DNA from: Lachnospiraceae bacterium UBA7110
Lineage (GTDB): Bacteria; Bacillota; Clostridia; Lachnospirales; Lachnospiraceae
Reading direction: 5' to 3'
Length of the DNA: 12,025 bases
Assembly: GCA_002492295.1 (NCBI GenBank)
Contig: DKYC01000083.1
Span: forward strand, 1-12,025
The notes under the pieces are model-generated. The model saw only the letters and a program-made list of their open reading frames with translations, did not search any database and had not been told where the DNA came from. The position numbers and the translations under genes are program-made. Numbering within the stretch: the first letter of the stretch is position 1; the number at the start of each line of letters is the position of its first letter. This document shows positions 6,062 through 12,025 of the stretch, in pieces.

Positions 6062-8143
6062 TTACAGTTTAAACTGCTTTACTGACACGCTCAGTTTATT
6101 CACAATCTCATCCAACGTCTTCGCATATCCTGCCATTTGGCTCATGGTATCATTAACCTGCTCTGCAGAAGCGTTGACCTCCTCGGTTGCCGCCGCAGAC
6201 GTTTCGGAAACAGATGCAATGTCCTCCATTTGATGTACCACATTATCGCGTTCCCTGTTCATTTCGGCATTCAGCGTCTCAATTTCTTCGACAGCCGCCA
6301 AAAGTTCCTGAACGGAATTTCCAATTGCTTCAAACAGGTTCTGCGTTTCCTTAATCGATACCTGCTGCTCCTCCTGAATGGCGCCGCTCTCCTCAAGGCT
6401 GCTCTCTACCTGACCGGAATTTCCGGATATTTCGTTCAAAATCTGCTTAATCTCTTCCGTCGAATTCTTCGACTGGTCAGCAAGCTGCCGGATTTCATCC
6501 GCTACAACCGCAAATCCTTTTCCTGCCTCTCCCGCTCTTGCCGCCTCAATGCTTGCGTTTAAGGAAAGAAGGTTTGTCTGCGAAGTAATGTCCGTAATTA
6601 CATCTGCAATATAGTTAATTTTATCAATTGATTTGAGCATTTCCGTCATCATCTGGATGGACTCCGCCGCATTGGTTTTCGCCTTATCGGATTTCCGGAT
6701 CAGTTCATCAAGAATACGAATTCCCTTTTCACCAAGCTCTGCCGTATCTCTTGAGCAGTCACCGATGTGCTTGGTCTTTTCCTTTGATGCCTCCATGCTT
6801 TCCGCAAGCTTTTCCATTTCCGTGTTTGCATCCGCTGTGCTCTGCGCCTGCTCGGTTGCACCCTGTGCCACGCTGGCAATTGCCTCCGTCACCTGCTCGG
6901 CGATTTCCTTCGTGTTCCCGGATACCTCCGTTACGGATTTGGCAATATCAAAGATTTCATCGGAATTTGCATCCACTTCTTTTATCAGCCCCGAAATGCT
7001 GTCCATCATCGTGTTGAAATTGTGCTCCAGTTCTCCAAACTCGTCAAGCCGTCTGACCTCCAGCTTCGTGGACAGGTCTCCCTGCGCCATCCGGTTTGTT
7101 GCAGACTGCAGCTTTTTCAGTTCACGTGAAATCGAGTACGAAACGAACAATGCCACCAGCACGGAAAGAATCAGCGCCAATATGACACAGATTACGGTCG
7201 TAACGGTAATTGCCCGAAAGCTTGGAGCAAGTTCATCGTCGCCAATCATTCCCACAAGATACCAGCCCGTAATCGCATCCTGCAAAACGGTCACGACATA
7301 TTTTTCCCCGCCGATTTTACAGGTCATGCTTGCAAACGGATTGACCTCCGCGTCCGGATTTTCGGCAAGCTGCGCCTGCGCGTAAGCATCCGCCTCCGCA
7401 ATCAGCTCATTCCATACAGGAATTTCCGCCGCACTGGCAACCACATCGTTCTTATCATTATTGATGATAATATCGCCCGACTCGTTTGCCAAAACCGTAA
7501 ATCCTGTATTCATCAGCCCGATGCCATTGACATACTCCTCCAGCACCTGGACATTGATATCCATTGCAACCACGCCCACATGCACATCAGCCGCCTTTAA
7601 GTCCTGTGAAACCGTAAAGACATTGACGCCGTCGCTATTGACATACGGCTCCGTGAAATTTGCAAACACGGTATAGCGCCCGCCAAGTCCCTGGCAGTCC
7701 GCAAACCAGTTCTGCGTGCTGTTGTCAACGCCTGTTTCTTCGACATAATCACCTGTTTTTTTGCCCTCTTCGGACACTACCAGTTTTGCCTGTATGTATC
7801 TTCCGCTCGCAGTAGAATAGTACGTGCGTTCGGAATTGGGAATAACCTTGAGTGCACTTAGGAGTGAATCCTGTATCCCGCTGATGCGTTCATCATAACC
7901 CTCATCAATTTTCTTAAAATCGTTACTCCTGCACATTAAGTCAATCGGCAGGCTCAATGTCTTGGTATAGCGCTGAAAGCTTGTCATTGCCGAGTCCATT
8001 GTCTGACGGCTTGTGAGCTGCATGTCGTTTTCAAGAATTCCAATCATCCGGATACTGATCATCGACGCACTGATTAACAGTGCCACAAGCGACACCATAA
8101 CAATGTAACATACCAGTTTCACGCTAAATTTTGTTTTTTTCAT
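6062..8143 (-). CDS. Methyl-accepting chemotaxis protein with dCache-type sensor
   Basis: A 693-residue chemoreceptor. Order: transmembrane helix ~10-33; large extracellular sensor ~38-305 of double-Cache type, with NWFADC (145-150), FTEPYVNSDGVNVFTVSQDL (163-182) and HVGVVAMDINVQVLEEYV (188-205) in the membrane-distal lobe and GFTVLANESGDIII (214-227) opening the second; transmembrane helix ~311-336; HAMP ~337-390; cytoplasmic signalling domain to the end. The CheA/CheW-binding tip is ITSQTNLLSLNASIEAARAG (519-538), then EAGKGFAVVADEIRQLADQS. ETSAAATEEVNASAEQ (647-662) looks like the C-side methylation helix. The HAMP lacks the usual proline in its first helix (SISRELKKLQ). No Arg-X-Trp motif of amino-acid-binding dCache proteins is evident, so the ligand is open. 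AGAGGT lies four bases before the ATG. It has its own promoter (8224-8252) and shares the terminator at 5998-6035. It differs strongly from chemoreceptor 1 outside the tip. Confidence 0.93.
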   Translation of the reverse strand: MKKTKFSVKLVCYIVMVSLVALLISASMISIRMIGILENDMQLTSRQTMDSAMTSFQRYTKTLSLPIDLMCRSNDFKKIDEGYDERISGIQDSLLSALKVIPNSERTYYSTASGRYIQAKLVVSEEGKKTGDYVEETGVDNSTQNWFADCQGLGGRYTVFANFTEPYVNSDGVNVFTVSQDLKAADVHVGVVAMDINVQVLEEYVNGIGLMNTGFTVLANESGDIIINNDKNDVVASAAEIPVWNELIAEADAYAQAQLAENPDAEVNPFASMTCKIGGEKYVVTVLQDAITGWYLVGMIGDDELAPSFRAITVTTVICVILALILSVLVALFVSYSISRELKKLQSATNRMAQGDLSTKLEVRRLDEFGELEHNFNTMMDSISGLIKEVDANSDEIFDIAKSVTEVSGNTKEIAEQVTEAIASVAQGATEQAQSTADANTEMEKLAESMEASKEKTKHIGDCSRDTAELGEKGIRILDELIRKSDKAKTNAAESIQMMTEMLKSIDKINYIADVITDITSQTNLLSLNASIEAARAGEAGKGFAVVADEIRQLADQSKNSTEEIKQILNEISGNSGQVESSLEESGAIQEEQQVSIKETQNLFEAIGNSVQELLAAVEEIETLNAEMNRERDNVVHQMEDIASVSETSAAATEEVNASAEQVNDTMSQMAGYAKTLDEIVNKLSVSVKQFKL

Positions 8144-8214
8144 CCGTACCTCTTTTCTGCGCTGCTTTTTGTCGTTCCCCGTATTTGCATCAGGCGGCGC
8201 GCGGACGCAACAGG

Positions 8215-8266
8215 TTTGTCTAAATTATACCACAATTGCGATGTTGTGTATAATGTTTTTGACAAA
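8215..8266. promoter_or_regulatory. Extended dyad overlapping the chemoreceptor 2 promoter
   Basis: ATTATAC-c-ACAA (8224-8235), an 8-base centre, then TTGTGTATAAT (8244-8254) form an 11-bp inverted repeat with one bulged base. A second pair of arms, TTTGTC (8215-8220) and GACAAA (8261-8266), lies outside it, extending the symmetry to about 52 bp. The left inner arm contains the minus-strand TATAAT, so a dimeric or tetrameric repressor bound here would occlude RNA polymerase. Confidence 0.55.
8224..8252 (-). promoter_or_regulatory. Extended -10 promoter of chemoreceptor 2
   Basis: On the minus strand TGG-TATAAT (TATAAT at 8229-8224) is an extended -10 element; 17 bp upstream is TATACA (8252-8247), a weak -35. 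The extended -10 would compensate. Transcription would begin near 8217, about 73 nt before the ATG. The 164-bp gap after the lipoprotein gene and this promoter argue for separate transcription. No sigma-D/flagellar-type promoter (TAAA...GCCGATAA) is seen. Confidence 0.65.
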
Positions 8267-8307
8267 TCGCAGTTTTTCATGAGCAGTCTCATTTGATACA
8301 TCTTCCC

Positions 8308-10719
8308 CTATTTTTTTACTGCAGCAATCGGCGGCAGCTCTAATTCCTTTTGCTCAATGATATTGGACAAATAGCGGAATGTGCCATCGGAAAAGGGCTG
8401 CACCACAATTGTGTTTGTAAAAGCACAGTCGGAATTGTAATCCGCCCAAACACCGTCCACTGTGAGTGTAATCGTTTTATCGGCGTTCTCCGTATAGTCA
8501 ACGACTTCCCCGAACGGCGGGTAGGGGCTTGAGGAAATCTTTTCATACGGATAGCTGTCACTCTTTGCGTCATATCCGCACTTAGTCCGCAGCGTTTCCA
8601 GGGACACGGGAAAATATGTAGTCATAATCCGTTCATAAGTATCTGCGGAAATGCGCCAGTTCTGCGCTTTGAGGTTCTCTCCTGTATCAATGCGGTAAAT
8701 ATCCTCAAACATACACGGCATTAAAATCTCCTCCACATTATGGCTGTCCCAGTTTGTCACAAGCATGTTGTAGTTGACATAACTTAATCCCCGTACATAT
8801 TTTTCCGTCAGCTCCCTGCACTTATCGGAGAGCGGCTTTATGCGCCAATACTGGCGAAAACAGGAATGTAAGAACAGTTCTTTATATTTGTAAATAAAGT
8901 AGCCCTTTTCTGTCAGGTTAATCTCCTCAATGTCACTGACGGACGTATCCTTTATCCTTGGAATGCCTCCTTCCTCCCAGCCAATTCCCACATAATATGT
9001 CTGCAGCTTACCGTCTCTGTGGACAAACGTAACTGTCCGCAAAAGTCCGTCCAAATCCACCTGAATAACTGTCACCATTGCACTTTGTTTTTTTTGGTAC
9101 GCAACATAAAAGTCCTCCACCTTTTCCCCGTTTTCCATGTTGACGTCCTGCGAAACGCTGACGTACCCTGCCGCCCCGAGAAGTGCCACAACAGTTTTCC
9201 GCTGCTCTTCTGTAAAGTTTTTAATGTTGGAACCGTATTCCGAATTGCCGGCAAGCTCAATATCATGGTACGCTTCCTTCACCTCCCCGGCTGCGCCAAG
9301 CACGGCGGTTTTTAATTCCTCTTTTTCTGCGTTTGTCAGCAGGCACCCCTCCTGCGGCGAAAACAATTCCGTGTCTGTCACTGCAGTATCTGCCTCCACA
9401 GGTTCCGATACCGCAATATCCCCCGCATGTTCCTCTTCCGTTAAGCGTTCACAATGCCACCACGTATCGTATTCCCCTTGACGCGTAACCATTTCATTAG
9501 ACACATATAGAACCCTGCCATCCTCCAGCGGACGTACCACGGTTCTATGTGTGAAAGACTTCGACGTGTCACCATATGGATAGACGGCATTAACAAGCAG
9601 TGTGATTGTCCCATCCGGATTTTCACTGCTGCCCACAACCTCCGGATACGGGATGTCGGGATACTCCGCCTCATAATATCCGCGCGGTCTGTATGCATAT
9701 GCCGCGCACTCCGCAAGATAATCCGTCCTTGCGTGCAAGGTTTCTTTGTCTATCTTAAAATATGTCATAATTACCGTTTCAAATTCAGCCTCGGGGATTT
9801 GGTAAACGGTTTCGTCTACCGTACTGTCTGCCGCAGTGTAGGGAACCGGTTTTCCGTACAATACCGGATAAAAACGGTCAAATACATCGTAGAAATCTAC
9901 TGACCCATAATCATCCTCGCTCCAGTCACACAAAAACAGGTTGTTGCGCTCATAGCCAATTGGCAGGATATAAGTCCTGTTTTGTTCCCGGCATGTTTCG
10001 TTCAACGGTAAAACCCGCAATGCCGTGTGCTCTGACGCGTCGCTCATTGTCAGGACAAAATCCGTATCGGAAAAATAACTTCCCGAAAAGAGAAAATACC
10101 CCTCCTGTGTATACTGCCAAAAACCGGCGGGATAACTTACCGTATCGGTATTTTTCATGCATCCGTTTTCGTCATATTGGTAATATCTTCTTACAACATT
10201 TAAATCCCCGTTTTCTGTCTTTAGGTCAAAAATCCGAAAGCCTGAGTCCATAACTGCAATGACGGTGCATTCCGCCGTTTCCTTTTGCTCTGCTGCATTA
10301 CAAAACGCTGTCAACTGCTCCGCGTTTACCATATCAATTTGATTTTCGCTGTCAACAGCCGTGTAGCCGTATTCCCCAAGCCGGGCGAGGATACGGCGCG
10401 TTGTCTCCAAACGGGCATATGTGTCTGTTTTTACTGCATTATCATAACTGTCGCGGTAAACCGATATAATTTCCTCCTCCGCCTGCATATCAAACACACT
10501 TATCAGATGCGATCTTCCATCTGTCGGGTTTCCTGCGGCTGACGTTTCTGCAGTTACTGTTGTTTCCGCTCCCGTATCCAGACCTTCCGCCGGCTGTCTG
10601 CCGCAGCCAGACAGTGTAAGTATAATGATATTTATCATTACGGCAGACAGCAAAATAACAGTCCTTTTTGGAAAGCCGTCCACACGCATCATATTATTTT
10701 CAGTCTTTCTCTTTATCAT
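8308..10719 (-). CDS. Secreted lipoprotein with two tandem copies of one domain, function unknown
   Basis: An 803-residue protein. A basic N-terminus and a hydrophobic segment end in the lipobox LTLSGC (Cys39), so it should be lipid-anchored outside the membrane, followed by a Thr/Ala/Glu-rich linker (~45-70). The rest is two diverged copies of one unit, about residues 83-410 and 480-788. Paired landmarks are FETVIMTYFKIDKETLHART with YERIMTTYFPVSLETLRTKC, PEVVGSSENPDGTITLLVNA with GEVVDYTENADKTITLTVDG, and TVVRPLEDGRVLYVSNEMV with IVVQPFSDGTFRYLSNII. An acidic linker (~415-465) joins them. I recognise no catalytic motif; it resembles uncharacterised clostridial lipoproteins (possibly the DUF6070 group, unverified). 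The ATG at 10717-10719 is preferred because AAAGGA lies nine bases upstream; a GTG two codons earlier is too close to that site. It appears monocistronic. Confidence 0.85.
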   Translation of the reverse strand: MIKRKTENNMMRVDGFPKRTVILLSAVMINIIILTLSGCGRQPAEGLDTGAETTVTAETSAAGNPTDGRSHLISVFDMQAEEEIISVYRDSYDNAVKTDTYARLETTRRILARLGEYGYTAVDSENQIDMVNAEQLTAFCNAAEQKETAECTVIAVMDSGFRIFDLKTENGDLNVVRRYYQYDENGCMKNTDTVSYPAGFWQYTQEGYFLFSGSYFSDTDFVLTMSDASEHTALRVLPLNETCREQNRTYILPIGYERNNLFLCDWSEDDYGSVDFYDVFDRFYPVLYGKPVPYTAADSTVDETVYQIPEAEFETVIMTYFKIDKETLHARTDYLAECAAYAYRPRGYYEAEYPDIPYPEVVGSSENPDGTITLLVNAVYPYGDTSKSFTHRTVVRPLEDGRVLYVSNEMVTRQGEYDTWWHCERLTEEEHAGDIAVSEPVEADTAVTDTELFSPQEGCLLTNAEKEELKTAVLGAAGEVKEAYHDIELAGNSEYGSNIKNFTEEQRKTVVALLGAAGYVSVSQDVNMENGEKVEDFYVAYQKKQSAMVTVIQVDLDGLLRTVTFVHRDGKLQTYYVGIGWEEGGIPRIKDTSVSDIEEINLTEKGYFIYKYKELFLHSCFRQYWRIKPLSDKCRELTEKYVRGLSYVNYNMLVTNWDSHNVEEILMPCMFEDIYRIDTGENLKAQNWRISADTYERIMTTYFPVSLETLRTKCGYDAKSDSYPYEKISSSPYPPFGEVVDYTENADKTITLTVDGVWADYNSDCAFTNTIVVQPFSDGTFRYLSNIIEQKELELPPIAAVKK
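8356..9276 (-). repeat. Lipoprotein unit B (second, C-terminal copy)
   Basis: This coding segment is the membrane-distal copy of the duplicated unit. It matches unit A (9490-10473) in the order of all recognisable blocks: an N-terminal helix pair with LLGAAGYVSVS (A: ARLGEYGYTAVD), a strand block around VTVIQVDLDGLLR (A: CTVIAVMDSGFR), LTEKGYFIYKY (A: YTQEGYFLFSG), and the C-terminal TYF...TITL...LSN blocks. It is slightly shorter than unit A. Confidence 0.75.
9490..10473 (-). repeat. Lipoprotein unit A (first, N-terminal copy)
   Basis: This coding segment is the membrane-proximal copy of the unit. Identity to unit B is low at a glance and confined to short blocks, implying an old duplication and not a recent tandem copy. 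Extra residues relative to B lie around residues 340-365 (a Tyr-rich loop, AYAYRPRGYYEAEYPDIPYP). Confidence 0.75.
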
Positions 10720-10811
10720 AGTCACTTATCCTTTCCTTGTTTGTATTTATTTGCCTACTGCCAAACTATTTCTGTCTCCGTAAAGCAATGGGACAGTAAA
10801 ATTATTATTAA

Positions 10812-10840
10812 ATATTACATTTGTAAGATTTACGTCTAAA
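10812..10840 (-). promoter_or_regulatory. Possible promoter of the lipoprotein gene
   Basis: On the minus strand TTTAGA (10840-10835), 17 bp and TAATAT (10817-10812) could form a sigma-A promoter with a leader of about 85 nt. Both boxes deviate from consensus, and the region is AT-rich (T8 at 10845-10838), so this is tentative. A small dyad TTACA-TT-TGTAA (10815-10826) overlaps the spacer and the -10. Confidence 0.4.
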
Positions 10841-10876
10841 AAAAATTCCTCCATGTCTTGTCATTGGACTTATCCC

Positions 10877-10893
10877 CTAATTTCGGTAATTAG
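10877..10893. repeat. Small dyad just beyond the metK terminator
   Basis: CTAATT-TCGGT-AATTAG has perfect 6-bp arms with a 5-base loop. It sits four bases past the T-run of the metK terminator on the minus strand. No T-run follows it, so at most it is a secondary hairpin for metK read-through or an element ahead of the lipoprotein promoter. Confidence 0.35.
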
Positions 10894-10896
10894 CCC

Positions 10897-10937
10897 AAAA
10901 CCGCAAAAGAGGCAGACATTCCTGCCTCCTTGCGGTT
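10897..10937 (-). terminator. Intrinsic terminator of metK
   Basis: On the minus strand AACCGCAA and GAGGCAG pair with CTGCCTC and TTGCGGTT around a 6-nt loop, with a small internal asymmetry (one base against two), then TTTT. The stem is long and GC-rich, the T-run is short. It lies ten bases after the metK stop and separates metK from the lipoprotein gene. Confidence 0.85.
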
Positions 10938-10946
10938 ATCCATATT

Positions 10947-12025
10947 CTATAAATACTTTTTCAACACATCAACCTTATCCAGCTTCTCCCAAGGAAGGTC
11001 AAGGTCATTTCTTCCGAAATGTCCGTAAGCTGCCGTCTGCTTGTAAATCGGTCTTCTCAAATCAAGTGTTTTGATAATTCCTGCCGGGCGAAGGTCAAAG
11101 TTCTCACGCACGATTTCAACCAGTTTCTCATTGCTAAGCTTTCCTGTCCCAAACGTATCTACATTGATAGAAGTCGGCTGTGCCACACCGATTGCGTAAG
11201 AAAGCTGAATCTCGCACTTATCCGCAAGTCCTGCTGCAACAATATTCTTTGCCACATATCTTGCCGCATATGCCGCGCTTCTGTCCACTTTTGTACAATC
11301 CTTTCCGGAAAACGCACCGCCGCCGTGACGCGCATATCCGCCGTAGGTATCCACGATAATCTTACGTCCTGTCAATCCTGCATCGCCATGCGGTCCTCCG
11401 ATGACAAAACGTCCTGTCGGATTGATAAAGAACTTTGTCTCCGCATCAATCAGCTCCTTCGGAAGGATTTCATCAAACACATACTTCTTGATATCCTCGT
11501 GGATCTGCTCCTGTGTCACATCGGGGTCGTGCTGTGTTGAGAGAACCACTGCTTCCAATCTTTTCGGCTTGCCGTTCTCATCATATTCCACCGATACCTG
11601 GGTCTTTCCGTCAGGTCTTAAATACTTCAACGTACCGTTCTTGCGCACCTTTGTAAGCTGCAGTGCAAGCTTATGCGCAAGCGAAATCGGATACGGCATA
11701 TACTCCTGCGTTTCGTTTGTCGCATAACCAAACATCATACCCTGATCACCGGCGCCGATTGCCTCAATCTCAGCATCGCTCATTTTGTTCTCTTTTGCCT
11801 CAAGAGCCTTGTCCACACCCATCGCAATATCGCCCGACTGCTCGTCAATCGCAGTAAATACGGCACACGTATTTCCATCAAAACCATACTCCGACTTATC
11901 GTATCCGATTTCCTTTACCGTATCACGGACAATCTTTGGAATGTCCACATATGCCTTTGTTGTAATCTCTCCTGTTACAAGTACAAAACCTGTACAGGTC
12001 GCTGTCTCACAGGCAACGCGGCTCA
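10947..12025 (-). CDS. metK: S-adenosylmethionine synthetase, 5' end beyond the window
   Basis: MetK makes S-adenosylmethionine from methionine and ATP in the cytoplasm. The open frame continues to the window edge, beginning within SRVACETATCTGFVLVTGE; about 358 residues are visible of roughly 396, so some 35-40 N-terminal residues (with the first ATP-binding His-Pro motif) are missing. Diagnostic stretches are GAGDQGMMFGYATNE (the substrate-binding GAGDQG loop), FVIGGPHGDAGLTGRKIIVD, GGGAFSGKDCTKVDRSAAY (the phosphate-binding P-loop region; Cys stands where E. coli has Pro) and DLRRPIYKQTAAYGHFGRND. The C-terminus, VDVLKKYL, is complete. A methionine-coded start at 11948 is really an internal GTG valine and must not be taken as the gene start. 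Any SAM riboswitch or promoter would lie off the window. A terminator follows at 10897-10937. Confidence 0.98.
   Translation of the reverse strand, partial: SRVACETATCTGFVLVTGEITTKAYVDIPKIVRDTVKEIGYDKSEYGFDGNTCAVFTAIDEQSGDIAMGVDKALEAKENKMSDAEIEAIGAGDQGMMFGYATNETQEYMPYPISLAHKLALQLTKVRKNGTLKYLRPDGKTQVSVEYDENGKPKRLEAVVLSTQHDPDVTQEQIHEDIKKYVFDEILPKELIDAETKFFINPTGRFVIGGPHGDAGLTGRKIIVDTYGGYARHGGGAFSGKDCTKVDRSAAYAARYVAKNIVAAGLADKCEIQLSYAIGVAQPTSINVDTFGTGKLSNEKLVEIVRENFDLRPAGIIKTLDLRRPIYKQTAAYGHFGRNDLDLPWEKLDKVDVLKKYL

Noticed and set aside
6633..7385. 250-codon open frame on the plus strand opposite chemoreceptor 2
   Set aside because: It is a Ser-rich antisense shadow of the conserved signalling domain; no promoter or ribosome site supports it.
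10947..11948. metK starting at the in-frame GTG at 11948
   Set aside because: The conserved MetK sequence continues upstream (SRVACETATCTG...) to the window edge, so this GTG is an internal valine.

Overview
The window looks like a low-to-moderate GC Gram-positive chromosome, most likely a motile member of the Clostridia and probably Lachnospiraceae. This rests on the MetK sequence, strong AGGAGG-type ribosome binding sites, sigma-A-type promoters, a HrcA/CIRCE operator and Cache-domain chemoreceptors. Taxonomy is inferred from protein character only; no rRNA or tRNA is present.

Layout, left to right. Positions 1-33 hold a CIRCE heat-shock operator, probably serving a gene beyond the left edge. 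Positions 119-607 are a small gene graveyard: a patatin-like phospholipase C-terminus with an in-frame stop (minus strand), followed by the last ~58 codons of a polytopic membrane transporter (plus strand). A PsiE-like membrane protein (minus) and a sodium:solute symporter (plus) then diverge from a 270-360 bp control region with two good promoters and several repeats. Downstream on the plus strand come a chemoreceptor with a single Cache sensor and, 75 bp later, a YeiH-family putative sulfate/anion exporter, probably co-transcribed. A strong bidirectional terminator at about 6000 separates these from minus-strand genes: a second chemoreceptor with a larger dCache-type sensor, an 803-residue lipoprotein made of two diverged copies of one unit, and metK (S-adenosylmethionine synthetase), which runs off the right edge.

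Functionally this is a transport-and-sensing neighbourhood (symporter, exporter, two chemoreceptors, one surface lipoprotein) beside one housekeeping gene. SAM made by MetK is the methyl donor for chemoreceptor adaptation, but that link is general metabolism and not evidence of a dedicated system. I see no phage, CRISPR, transposase or defence genes. The least explained element is the internally duplicated lipoprotein; the most checkable regulatory signals are the dyads and short tandem repeats in front of the psiE-like gene, the symporter and both chemoreceptor genes.
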